From Staphylotrichum longicolle (taxonomy: Eukaryota > Ascomycota > Sordariomycetes > Sordariales > Chaetomiaceae): a DNA stretch of 64,000 nucleotides. The DNA lies in assembly GCA_019096155.1 (NCBI GenBank), contig JAHCVI010000005.1:816468-880467 (forward strand), read 5' to 3'. The translations under genes and the position numbers were made by a program. Below, piece by piece: positions 31,041-40,235 of the stretch (position 1 is its first letter; each line of letters starts with the position of its first letter). The notes under the pieces were generated by a model. That model was not told the DNA's origin, searched no databases, and was given only the letters and a program-made list of their open reading frames with translations.

Positions 31041-32507
31041 CCGAGTGGTGTTGGCGATGGAGCCCAGGAGGTTTGGGGTGAGTGTGTTCTTACACAGAGA
31101 ATGATGATAAGGGTGGTGTTGTGGTGATGTTTGTGGGGGTTTGGGCGCGGCACCGACTGAGTCCCCTGGAACGGGGCGCCAAAGGGGGTGAGAGCCCCGT
31201 ATTGTCGGACGATAAGCCTGTGTAAAGCTCGTTCGACGAGTCGAGTAGTTTGGGAATCTCCGCACCGCAATGCGACAACAAATGAGCAAGCAAACCGAGT
31301 TTCTCAACATCATACTCGAGAGGCCGGCGTCCCCAGCTCAGCCTGAGGGGTTTGCCCCACTGACGCAGCACCCTAAGGTCGGGATGCTCTCTGCCCAGCA
31401 CCTTCTTCCTTCTTCACTCAGAGTCTGCCGCGAAAGCGACGCCACTGTTGAAGGAACAGCGAGACTGCCCAGTTCCCATCACATGACGCAGTGAAGTGGG
31501 CCGTTCTGAAGCTGTTGAAAGAGATTGAAGCGAGTGTTAATCTAGGTAGCTCGGTAAGAAAAAGAGGAGCCGGAACATCTCAGGCGTTATATAGTTAATC
31601 CAAGCCGAGTACTCATAACCCTACCCCCGAACCTTTCTGTCCCTGGACAGTCTCTTACACCGCAGACAACGTACCATCTCATGAGTTCGACATTTCCGAA
31701 TCACTGCGCCACTACAATCATTCTCGCTTGCAATCAACGATGAGGGGGGTTTACTTTTTAGTGATGCAAGGAGAGCGCAGTACGGAGATGTAAGTGCGGT
31801 ATCTAGCGCCTCTACTTAAGTAGTTCCAGAGTGGGGGCTTTACGTTCGTCAATGTTATCGTGATCTGAGCGCGGAACGCTTGGCATAAATTCTTGAGCAC
31901 TTGCGTGCGTCTCCACCTAGCACCCTCCTCACCGTCTCCCGGAGGAGAAGGCATCCCAACGCCACCTCCATACGACGCCGCCGAGGAGAAGCTGCACGCC
32001 GTGCAGGAAGGCGCCGAGCCGAGCTACGCAGCCGTCACGGCCGGCGAAGCCTCCGCCACCACGTCCCGGCAGCCGCAGCAAGGCAAACAGAGTCGGTGCG
32101 GAGCAGCCGGAGCCAGAACCAGAGCCGTCGGCGCCTCCTCCTCACGGTACGTGATCGCCAAGCAGCAGGACCTATACCCGGTGAACGAGTTTCTCAAGTT
32201 TGTCAACGTAACGCCCGGGTAGGTCTTGGCGGGCTTCCTGCAGCTGCTCGCCACTCTGCTGTGTCTGACCGGGTCTGTCGTTCTAGGCCCGTTTGACTAC
32301 TGGCCAAGGCGGGGGAGGGAAAGGAGAAGAAGTAGCGTTGAAATCCATTTTTATCGGTAAAAAGAAGCGCCAAGTTAGTGGCCGAACTCGTGCCTCCTGC
32401 GTCGGTCGCACTACTATGTGCATATCGCAAGATCGGCGACCGAGCTCGCCTCAGTAACGAGTCATCGTCTTGTTCGGCGTGCAACCCGAGTGGTTACACA
32501 CAGTACC
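31041..32507. other. Intergenic with one unrecognised frame
   Basis: A plus-strand frame at 31,893-32,222 is Ala/Ser/Pro-rich (PPPYDAAEEKLHAVQEG) and ends near QDLYPVNEFLKFVNV. It might be an exon of a broken gene, but I can name no family. The rest shows nothing. Confidence 0.4.
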
Positions 32508-32509
32508 TA

Positions 32510-32545
32510 ACGCGTTTTATAAGCGGGCCGACAATAAGAAGACCG
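32510..32545 (+). mobile_element. Isolated pogo-type terminal repeat, left-end orientation
   Basis: After TA comes ACGCGTTTTATAAGCGGG and then CCGACAATA. This parallels the end at 42,123 (ACGTGTTTTATAAGCTGG, CCGATAATA). It is the outer part of a terminal inverted repeat of the ACG-n-TTATAAGC family seen five more times in the window. No matching opposite end was found, so I treat it as a relic. Confidence 0.5.
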
Positions 32546-32877
32546 GTTCGACATGCACAGGGGTCGATTGTGACGTTCCAACAGTTGATTCTCAGTCTAG
32601 CCTCAGTAACATAGATCATACGAGAGTCCTCGATAAACTGCCAAATTTCTCCAAGAGTTCCTGGAATTCCTCACTCTTCCATAGTTTCTCAATGGAAGAC
32701 ACGTTCACCAACTGGGCAATGACATATTGGTCCTTCAAGACGTAAACTCGAGCGTGGTAGACAAGAATATCTGCAAGATCTGTTGGCGTCTTCTGAAGTT
32801 CGAGCGTCCCATCGTCACACGGGAGGGCAGTTCAGGGTGCTAAGACTCATTGTTCTGTGGAGGTAGACCCAGTCGAG

Positions 32878-32893
32878 GCGCAGGCTCGGGCTA

Positions 32894-32956
<63 letters not shown>

Positions 32957-32957
32957 A
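32878..32957 (+). repeat. Hexanucleotide microsatellite (CAGGCT)n
   Basis: About 12-13 units of CAGGCT, with one variant unit near the left end (CGGGCTAAGGCT). In the plus frame it would encode alternating Gln and Ala, but no supported gene contains it. It lies downstream of the minus-strand MARVEL-like gene. Confidence 0.9.
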
Positions 32958-33100
32958 GTCCACTGTCTCCCTCATTATACCCCATCACCCACTTCTTGAA
33001 CTACAAAGGGAATCATATCCGTTCCCGTCTTCACCTTCGTGCAACTACATCCGCTCCTCCAAATCCCACTCTCAAATACCTCTGATACATCCGCAAAGTC

Positions 33101-33915
33101 TCATACATATGTAGGTTGTCCAGTTCCCGGAGCCGTTTCAGGAGGAGGAGCAGGACCGCCAACCTGCGAGGCTGGTACAGACGTGCTGAAATCGAGGCAA
33201 ACATGGAAGTCAGTGGCGGAGATCGAGAGACAAAAAATGAGTTTGAGTCGTCACTTACCCAGTCTTTTCCGTCATCTCCCTGTTGTTGTTCTTTTTCCGG
33301 TACCTGGCCACGACGAAGGCGCCCTGTTGGAGAGGGTGGTTAGCCGAGCGCGGTCGAGCCATTGAAGCCCTCTCAACACCAAAGCGACTTACCAGAATGA
33401 CGCTGACGAAGTACGAAAACATGGCCATGAAAGAAAAGGCCAGAACCGTCCGCCACTGGCTGCATCCGGCATATCCAATGTCGGCAGGCCCAGTGACGAT
33501 GACGGTCGGCCGCCGCCACCATCCTCCCCAGTAATATCCCCAATAGTCCCAATACCACGTCGCGCTGCATGTGCTCCCGCCGGTGCGCTGAAAACAATGT
33601 CAGCCGGTACTCGTGGAACTATGAAAATCCGGAATATACCGTGATTAGGAGGCAGAAGGCGACAAGCCACATGATCCAGAGGATAAAATCGCCAGGGAAC
33701 GCGAGGAAGGCATAAAGGAAGGGAGCAATAAAGACAATGGAGAAGACGGTGCTGATGGACGCGGTCACGACTCCGTAGACGATCCGGCCATCGCGCGAGA
33801 CCCCGGCGTCCGAGAGGCGGTGCAGGAACGAGCCGAGAATGCCGAGCACAATGACGGAGCAGATGAGCTCCCAGATGCGCAGGCCCACCAGCGCGACTTT
33901 TGATCCGGCGCCCAT
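33101..33915 (-). CDS. MARVEL-like four-helix membrane protein
   Basis: The model has exons 33915-33640, 33587-33393, 33323-33259 and 33185-33101, giving 206 residues. All introns have GTAAGT or GTATAT donors and CAG acceptors, one with branch GGCTGAC. The protein starts MGAGSKVALVGLRIWELICS and has helices near residues 8-30, 42-64, 70-92 and 130-152. Between helices 3 and 4 is an aromatic loop with two cysteines (CSATWYWDYWGYYWGG) usual for fungal MARVEL proteins. The tail after the last helix is short and basic, then Pro-rich (GPAPPPETAPGTG). Family members sit in plasma membrane or vesicle membranes and are mostly uncharacterised. No lesion is visible. An upstream in-frame ATG at 34050 exists, but the first helix favours 33915. 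Confidence 0.82.
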
Positions 33916-34603
33916 GGCGGCTATTGCGTGGTGTATAAGGTGGTGGTGAAGTGTGGGTAACTTTGAGTATCGCTGAATGGCCTCGTCGAGGCCGCGCTGA
34001 CTTCTAAGGTTGATGGTTTGGAGACCTGGGAAAAGGTATGAGTTCACCACGGCGAGTTCTTATCGTGCTGCTTGAGAACCCTTATCTTGCTTCGATTTCC
34101 CTCCGGCCCGTGGCCAGCAATCTCTGCCCTTGTCTTCGCTTCCCCAAAGCAGCGGACGATTTGGGAATACGAACAATGGGGGTGCCACATCCCCGAAATA
34201 ATCCGAAGTCATGGCCAGTAGCAACCCGCAAGCAGCCATCTGATATACTACGCATTACATCACCAGTGCCCCCGTGATTGTCACTGTCCAATTCCCTCAT
34301 CTATAGCTGGCGCCGCAAGCGGACCACATGCTGTCATGACGCCGGATCAGACCAGATCCTTCGGTCGCAGAAAGCGTCCCCCGTATCTTCAGGGACAGGT
34401 CGATCGCGACCTTGCAAACTCATGCACGATCGAGGCTCCGGATAATCTGCGCAACGCATCTTCTCTTTGCGCTTATAGAATGGCCCTCATGTACGAACAT
34501 CGCATGAAGCACACATGAAATATCTGCTCTGTTCGCTAGAAATAAAGGATCTCAGGACATTGCTCGAGATATGCAGCGGGGTCCCGAGTATTGCCCTTGT
34601 AAC
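33916..34603. other. Promoter side of the MARVEL-like gene, no other gene
   Basis: No frame with family resemblance. It ends at a TA dinucleotide followed by a pogo-type terminal repeat at 34,606. Confidence 0.5.
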
Positions 34604-34605
34604 TA

Positions 34606-34652
34606 ACGTCCTTTATAAGCGAGTCGTGGGTACAAGCGAGTCGTGGGTTTGG
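34606..34652 (+). mobile_element. Pogo-type terminal repeat, left end
   Basis: TA is followed by ACGTCCTTTATAAGCGAG, then TCGTGGG, TACAAGCGAG and TCGTGGG, so the inner motif TAYAAGCGAGTCGTGGG occurs twice. The right-facing end at 40,212 has the same layout and shares the TACAAGC variant. About 35 of the first 41 positions agree. The two ends face each other in inverted orientation. Confidence 0.65.
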
Positions 34653-34764
34653 GTATTTTGTCGCAGGCGCTCGACCAAGAAAATTGTCAAGGTGCACTAA
34701 CAAATTTGAGGTACTGTTTTCGTCTAGCATACGCAAAAGGCCAACAAAGCCAGGAAAGAAAGGC

Positions 34765-34768
34765 AAAA

Positions 34769-34803
<35 letters not shown>

Positions 34804-34806
34804 AAA
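34765..34806 (+). repeat. Tetranucleotide microsatellite (AAAT)n
   Basis: About ten units of AAAT. It is noncoding and lies just inside the terminal repeat at 34,606. Confidence 0.9.
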
Positions 34807-35394
34807 TTACTAGAAGTGAAGAAACAAAAATGAGAATAATGGCTGCAATACGGAAAGAAGCAAGAAAAAGATAGACTGCTCAGAATCTCAGCGGGGTAAG
34901 ACTGTAGAAGTTTGAGGGGCACCGAAGAGCTAAAGGTGACCGACCTGGTAGGTAAGCACGTTGATGAAGATGTTGGCATGGAAGTGAGGAAGAGCGGAAG
35001 GGGTGGTTTTGAATGTGGCCTTGCTGCCTCCGGCCTGGCCTGATTGCGGCCTGACACTACTGCTCCCTACCCTGGCTGCAGCGAACACAGTGCAGAGCGC
35101 CGTCAACCCTCGCCATTAGTTCTGTGTTCGCACGGTCACTGCTTGGAGAACCTTCGCCAATAAAATCGTGGCGCGCGTGAGGGGGCAAAGGGTAGGTCGC
35201 CTGCCTCCCAAGTTCGCTCCAGCATCAATCAATCATCCAACATCCCACCATCCCAACAAACCAATCTCGCGACCGCAGACCGCCGGCATTGACATCGCCC
35301 TCGGCACCGCCATCTGCCGCGATTGAGCCGCACACACACCCGGGTTACAAACCAACTTGCCTTCCTCCCGCCCGTTTCCCCGACCACCGACACG
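34807..35394. other. No gene recognised
   Basis: Leader region of the gene that starts at 35,395. The minus-strand frame across 34,536-35,057 includes the AAAT repeat and has no family resemblance. Confidence 0.4.
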
Positions 35395-36442
35395 ATGCTA
35401 TTCTCACCGCCGAGCGACACGAAAGCCAAGGATCGGCGCTGGCAAGAGTTTGCCAAGGTCGGATTTCGCGACAGCAGCTATCTGTGGACGGACTACTGGC
35501 CACGGTTCAACACCATCACCATCCCCCTGCTTGATCAAGATGCCTTTTTTCCGATGCCCTCGCCGCCGCCCAAATCGCCCAGAATCGCCAGCACCTCGAG
35601 CAACTCCTTGAGCAGAAATTTAAGGAGCGCCGCGCCGAGCTTGAAAACGTCCTCGGCGAGATTCTGCACGCAGCGATATTTCAGAGAAAACCCTCCTCGC
35701 CAGAGACTGCGTGGCACACTGCGGAGAAAGTCGGGCGCTCCGGGAGTCTGGATAGCTTCGTCCAGCTGACCAGTGGTATCGTTTGGGGCTGGGGAGACGA
35801 GCAGGTGGGCGAGCGCCGGCCACGGCGTGGGAGCTCCCCTTTCACCTCACCGGAACACAGAGGCCTTCCTACTCTCCTCACCCCAAGTGTGCGACACATG
35901 GGACCTCATGGGTCATGGCCTCTACCGTTGTGTCAGTGAGGAACCAGCCTCGCCAGAACGTCGGCAGCTGCCACCGCCAAGCCCACCCCAGGCCTCTAGC
36001 ACGCCAGCACGAATAGGATGGCAAGCCCTCGGATGGCGTTGGACATAGCCCCCGGGAGGGATCGCCCAAACCCCCGACAGCTTCATCGGAGACAGACCCG
36101 GTCGAGAGCCGGCCGCCATCGCCGTCGGCCAACAACTCTCAAATAGAACTTCCCTTGCCGCCATCCTTCAGCGACGTTGACCCCTCAGTCACAGCGTCCC
36201 AAGCCACGCCCACGACGCCACCAGGCCCTCCCAGCTTTGAAGAAGCCGACATACAGCCACTCCTCTCCACAGCATCCTCGAGCCCTCGGCAAGAAGGGCG
36301 CCAAGAACCAAGAGCCGATGCGTGTTGGGGCAGCCCGGGTGTAGAGCCCAAGCCACAGAGCAAGAGGCGGCTGCACGAGCTGCAAGACTCGGTCCTCAAA
36401 GATGTAGCGCGTGGCAAACGGGCGAGACGAGAAGTTGGGTGA
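35395..36442 (+). pseudogene. Unknown fungal protein gene with frame lesions
   Basis: From ATG 35395 the frame reads RRWQEFAKVGFRDSSYLWTD, a confident-looking start. At 35,545-35,553 a run of six T precedes the point where the natural reading moves to another frame (ALAAAQIAQNRQHLEQLLEQ, a coiled coil, then SLDSFVQLTSGIVWGWGDEQ). One missing T would explain it. The C-terminal Pro/Ser-rich part (SFSDVDPSVTASQATPTTPP) and the basic end are in a third frame, interrupted by TAG at 36014-36016 after QHE. An intron could account for one of these changes. I see no known domain besides the coiled coil. A sequencing error in the T run cannot be excluded. Confidence 0.5.
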
Positions 36443-36656
36443 AGAGCCGTGTCAAGGGTAGTCCAGGACATCGAATGCACGAACCTGACTACTCCCGGAT
36501 GCCTTAACAGCTCGGAGCGAGAAATAACTCGAGGTGGTATGGGTTGACTCTTTTGGTGAGGTGGGCTGGGATACTTGGCTTGAGAAACTTGAGAGGGTAG
36601 TTTCGCTCCCCGTGGTGGGAATATGTGACTTGTTGACACATGGGGAGGTAATGAAG
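36443..36656. other. Short gap between two broken genes
   Basis: Nothing recognised. The NLR fragment on the opposite strand ends at 36,657, and its expected continuation is absent here. Confidence 0.4.
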
Positions 36657-37397
36657 TTACTTACTGTTGAGGCGGCTTGGAACAGAACCTACGGGATTTC
36701 CTGTCCAACAGTCATCACATGTTGGCGCCCCGAGAGGGTGTTCATATGACGCTTGGAAAAGGCGGTCGGGGCGGCTCGGGCGCAGGATACTCGGGAGTCG
36801 GCTTCGCAGGAGGCTTGTCATTCGACTGCTGGAACTGTCCGGCCCATGCTTCGACCTTAGAGCGGACACAGCCGAGTTCAGCAGCCACGCAGGAACCTTC
36901 GCATCGGCCGTTTCTTGAAACAAGCCGCCCGCAATCATCTTGCCCATGTCATACTGCATGACCCTCCTGCCAACGACGACATCGCCCAGGTACAAGTCGG
37001 CCTGGCCAGGGGATCCGCCGCCGATGCCGACCATCAAAGTAGCGCGGATGTTCTGAAAACTTCGCTTCAGGTTTGTCGCGACGATTGCGGCATTGTTCGT
37101 TCCGTACTGTCCCGGCAAGCATGCCATGACGACGTTGTGCTGGTCGATGCGTCCGAGCACGTAGATGTTGTCGTCGCCAGCTTGGTTGGGTAGCCTTAGG
37201 TGTTCCTTGTCCAGCATGGCACGCGATGCCACCAGTTCTAAGGGAAGTGCACAGATCCAGGCGATTGTGTAATCTCCGTGCACAAGTCGAGAGTGCGCAT
37301 CGTGGTTGGGGTAGATGCCGCCATCGGTGTCGAGGGTTCTTGGCCGCTTCGGAAGGCTCGCAGACGCTTCATCTCGGTACGTTCGTTTCGGATTCAT
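36657..37397 (-). CDS. N-terminal PNP/UDP-phosphorylase-like domain of a fungal NLR, truncated
   Basis: The frame is 246 residues from ATG 37397. Following a basic leader comes GDYTIAWICALPLELVASRA, the hallmark start of the purine-nucleoside-phosphorylase-like domain at the head of many fungal NLR proteins. It continues with NVVMACLPGQYGTNNAAIVA, LMVGIGGGSPGQADLYLGDV and PDRLFQASYEHPLGAPTCDD. The frame ends at 36657, before the rest of that domain and before any NB-ARC/NACHT and repeat domains. Full NLRs of this class have 800-1,500 residues. The remaining piece may be a decay product or a stand-alone domain. Fungal NLRs are linked to nonself recognition and regulated cell death. Confidence 0.65.
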   Translation of the reverse strand: MNPKRTYRDEASASLPKRPRTLDTDGGIYPNHDAHSRLVHGDYTIAWICALPLELVASRAMLDKEHLRLPNQAGDDNIYVLGRIDQHNVVMACLPGQYGTNNAAIVATNLKRSFQNIRATLMVGIGGGSPGQADLYLGDVVVGRRVMQYDMGKMIAGGLFQETADAKVPAWLLNSAVSALRSKHGPDSSSSRMTSLLRSRLPSILRPSRPDRLFQASYEHPLGAPTCDDCWTGNPVGSVPSRLNSK

Positions 37398-38094
37398 GGC
37401 AGGGCGTTTGCATCAACGATAATCTGGGAGGTCGGTCCGTCGGAAGTAACCGGGTGGGCAGAGGCTGGAGCAGAGGAATGTCAGACCTGACAGCTTGGAG
37501 CAAAAGTGGGAGATGGTTCATGATGGCGCAGGCGTGCGGCTGACCATCTCGAGGGAGGCAGCCGAGCAGGTGAGTGGCGTCGTGTGTGGCATCAGGCTTT
37601 TCAGGGCGAACAAAGGACTAGCTGTCGCTTTCGGGAGCGGGGAAGGAGTGAGCTGGGAATCAGAAGATTATTTGCGGAAGTGGCCCAGTGGTTGTCACCG
37701 ACCCCGAAGACTCGCTCCCGCATGATGAGGTACTTCCGTGCTTTGTCCGACCGGCTGCAATCCTGACCGTCCCCGGAGATCAACTTTCGGTGCGGCCCGT
37801 GCGGTCTTGCCCGACGCCGATGTTTCGACGGTGACTGACAGCCGAATTCCCAGCAACAATACGCGGATCGCGCAGGGCGTTCTCAGCTCATCAATCCCCT
37901 GCTGCCTGAGGGCGGGGTTGTGCTCGATGGCAGTGCTCGATTGGCCGCTGTGCCGCACCTGCTGCATTAGCCTGAACGGTTTGCACGGCACAGCCAGTTT
38001 CACCGTTTTCTTGAAACGGACAGCACTAACAGCGGAAAAAGAGGCGCCCTTTTTTGGATCCCAAGACCCCTGTTTTTTGACCACTCGTACCCCG
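37398..38094. other. Probable 5' leader of the LINE, no separate gene
   Basis: The plus-strand frame is open from 37,738 into ORF1, but the residues before 38,095 have no coding character I can recognise. This part may be LINE 5' untranslated sequence and its target site. Confidence 0.4.
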
Positions 38095-39315
38095 ATGGAA
38101 TCAATGCAACAAGAAAACGATATGGATTGGGAGGAAGAAAATAGCAGTGAAAGAATGTTGAGAAACCATAAAAATCGCACCGCTCGGCCCACAGCGGCCG
38201 AGAGAGCGGCCGAGAGAGCGGCCGAGAGAGCGGTCGAGAGAGCGGACGAGGGAATCGGACGCGCAGAGCAACCCTCGGATAGTGACTTCAACAACAAATT
38301 GGATATCATCAAGGCAGAAGTTCAGGTGCAATTCAGAAAAATCATGGCAGAAGAGGTCGCCAAGATGACCGCCCAGTTGACCAAAGAACTATCGCAAGCG
38401 CGAGAGCAGCTTACCCGAGTCTGCCGCGAGCTCGAGGACACCAGATTGCAGCTTCAAGCCATGAAAGAGGCTCAGGAAGTCTCTTTGGCTCGGCCTGCAT
38501 ATTCGGACATCGCCCGGCGTACACCTCCTGCCAGCGTTTCGACCCCGGCCTCCTCTACAGGGCGAGTGGCGACGCCAGAGCCAGCGTTCTGCACGGTAGA
38601 CATGACCAGAGTGCCAGAGGAACACATCGGAGAGGCTACACCGGTGGCCCTTCGCAAGCTCATCGAGAAAGAAATGCGAGCGCCTGGCGACCAGCCCAAG
38701 TGGCGTTGCGTTGCCGTTACTAGAGATAGAGGAAACAACAACCGTCTTAGGATTCTCGGCAGGAACGAAGACGAAGTAAAGAAGATCAAGGACATCATTG
38801 AAGCGAAGAAGACGCCGGGTGCAAGAGTCCTTCGGGACCAGCTGTACCCAATCAAAGTTGATAACGTCAACCGCACGGCTGTCATCGACCACGAAGGCAA
38901 GATCCTTCCTGGAGCTACAGAAGCATTGAGCCAGGAAAACGAGGTGCAGATTGCTAAGATGGCCTGGCTGAGCAGAAGGGACATTGCAAAAGCGTACGGA
39001 TCCATGGTGGTCTACGTCACCAAAGCTGGAGACGCTAGGAGGCTCCTCGACGATGGCTTCTTCTACGCCGGAGGAGAATCAGGATACACGGGAACATTCG
39101 AACGTCGGATGCGACCAGAGCAATGCTACAACTGCCAGCAGATTGGCCACAAAGCTTTCCAGTGCAAGAACCCTCAAGTGTGCGCCAGGTGCGCCAGGGA
39201 GGGCCACCACCACTGGAGCTGCTGTGAAGGGGTTGCCAAATGTATCTTATGCGGCGGCCCCCACGAATCGTTCAGCCGAGCCTGTCGGAAGCTCTTCCCA
39301 TCTCTTCATGAGTAG
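38095..39315 (+). CDS. LINE ORF1 (gag-like, CCHC zinc knuckles)
   Basis: I chose ATG 38095 (MESMQQENDMDWEEE) because the residues upstream look noncoding, although the frame is open from 37,738. The order is: an acidic N-terminus, five AERA/VERA repeats, a coiled coil (QLTKELSQAREQLTRVCREL), an RRM-like fold, then zinc knuckles CYNCQQIGHKAFQC and CARCAREGHHHWSC and a third cysteine cluster CILCGGPHESFSRAC. It would bind element RNA and package it with ORF2 protein. The stop lies at 39313-39315 within ATGAGTAG, overlapping the ORF2 start. There are no inactivating mutations in about 400 codons. Confidence 0.85.
   Translation: MESMQQENDMDWEEENSSERMLRNHKNRTARPTAAERAAERAAERAVERADEGIGRAEQPSDSDFNNKLDIIKAEVQVQFRKIMAEEVAKMTAQLTKELSQAREQLTRVCRELEDTRLQLQAMKEAQEVSLARPAYSDIARRTPPASVSTPASSTGRVATPEPAFCTVDMTRVPEEHIGEATPVALRKLIEKEMRAPGDQPKWRCVAVTRDRGNNNRLRILGRNEDEVKKIKDIIEAKKTPGARVLRDQLYPIKVDNVNRTAVIDHEGKILPGATEALSQENEVQIAKMAWLSRRDIAKAYGSMVVYVTKAGDARRLLDDGFFYAGGESGYTGTFERRMRPEQCYNCQQIGHKAFQCKNPQVCARCAREGHHHWSCCEGVAKCILCGGPHESFSRACRKLFPSLHE
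38192..38248 (+). repeat. 12-bp minisatellite inside LINE ORF1
   Basis: Five near-identical units of GCCGAGAGAGCG encode repeats of AERA or VERA. The units are in frame, so copy-number change would keep ORF1 open. Confidence 0.85.
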
Positions 39316-39838
39316 AACACTCCGCCTGATTCAGCTTAATGTGAGAAAGCGGGGTGTGGTGCACGATAGTTTGATGAACGACAAGGAAATTCAGGACGCA
39401 ACAGTGCTAGCCATCCAGGAGCCTCAAGCACGGAGGATTCACGGCCGGCTCCTGACTACCCCGATGGAACACCACAAGTGGATCAAGATGGTTCCCTCGA
39501 CGTGGACGGAAGGCAGATGGGCAATACGAAGTATGCTTTGGGTAAACAAGGACGTGGAGTCGGAGCAGGTACCGATAGCGTCTCCAGACATAACAGCAGC
39601 CATCCTGAGGCTCCCTGATCGGCGAGTCTTGGTGGTGTCTGTCTACGTACCAAAGGAGGACCCTCAGACTCTACGAAGCGCGTGCAACGATTTACGCAAA
39701 ATAATCACGGACACGAGACGAAACGCGGGCACAGCGGTGGACGTTGTGATTGCTGGAGACTTCAACCGGCACGACCAGTTGTGGGGAGGAGACGATGTAT
39801 CTTTGGGAAGGCAGGGAGAGGCGGATTGGATCATCGAC
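39308..39838 (+). CDS. LINE ORF2, endonuclease domain only
   Basis: It begins at the ATG at 39308, overlapping the ORF1 stop (ATGAGTAG), and reads MSRTLRLIQLNVRKRG. The apurinic-type endonuclease motifs are visible: LNV near the start, VLAIQEPQ (catalytic Glu), VSVYVPKEDP and VIAGDFNRHDQLWG (catalytic Asp and Asn). Such an enzyme nicks target DNA to prime reverse transcription. The frame leaves LINE sequence after EADWIID at about 39,838, where pogo sequence begins and a stop follows at 39,854-39,856. The SDH motif and the polymerase are missing. Confidence 0.82.
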
Positions 39839-40212
39839 AGGCCAACGAGGCACTAAGTAAGCGCCGGAGAGCCAAAAGAACACGTGTACAGCTTGGAGGG
39901 TCACTTGCTGTACAAGATTCACAGGATGTACTAGGCCAGAGCACTATAGGTGGGGAGGGAGTGCAAGAAACACAGCCCGGTGATAGTAGTACAGGAGGGG
40001 GTCGTACGAGAGTTCGGTGTTGTGGTGTATGCGGCAAGCCTGTCCATAATGCGCGCACTTGCCAAAAGGCTGTAAATGCCTCAGACTCAGCTGTTTCTGA
40101 TGTAACTATAGTTGGTTGCTAGTGTTGTTGTATTTGTTATTGCGAATAGTTGCTATAGTGTGGGAGAGAGGCCACCGCTCGCTTGTACCCACCGCTCGCT
40201 TATCAAGCACGT
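39839..40212 (+). mobile_element. 3' end of a pogo-type transposon with right terminal repeat
   Basis: From the junction (AGGCCAACGA, 39,839-39,848) the frame reads EALSKRRRAKRTRVQLGGS and ends at 40122 after a zinc knuckle CCGVCGKPVHNARTC. It is closely similar to the 3' part of the element at 57.8-59.5 kb. The right terminal repeat (40,171-40,212), read inward, is ACGTGCTTGATAAGCGAG with the inner unit repeated, and is followed by TA. The 5' three quarters of this element have been replaced by LINE sequence. Confidence 0.75.
40171..40212 (-). repeat. Right terminal inverted repeat of the pogo fragment
   Basis: The inner motif CCACCGCTCGCTTGTACC / CCACCGCTCGCTTATC occurs twice, then the outer end CACGT is followed by TA. 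It is the inverted partner of the terminal repeat at 34,606 and shares with it the TACAAGC variant in the inner unit. Confidence 0.7.
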
Positions 40213-40235
40213 TATCAATAAAAAAACGAAAAGTA

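Larger units (their letters stand above)
37738..39838 (+). mobile_element. 5' portion of a Tad-type non-LTR retrotransposon
   Basis: The element keeps ORF1 and the endonuclease part of ORF2, then breaks at about 39,838 against the 3' end of a pogo transposon. No reverse transcriptase or RNase H follows. LINEs normally lose their 5' end during insertion, so a copy that keeps the 5' end and lacks the 3' end points to later rearrangement. ORF1 and the retained ORF2 part are free of premature stops, unlike the pogo element beginning 400 bp further right. Confidence 0.8.

Noticed and set aside
32857..33114. Plus-strand frame with a Gln-Ala repeat
   Set aside because: It is made by the CAGGCT microsatellite and runs antisense into the last exon of the MARVEL-like gene.
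34606..34652. Starship-type giant transposon edge
   Set aside because: No tyrosine recombinase (DUF3435) gene is visible and the ends fit pogo-type TIRs with TA targets.
38984..39307. Upstream extension of LINE ORF2 before the ATG at 39308
   Set aside because: This part is a shadow of ORF1; endonuclease homology begins only at LRLIQLNV.
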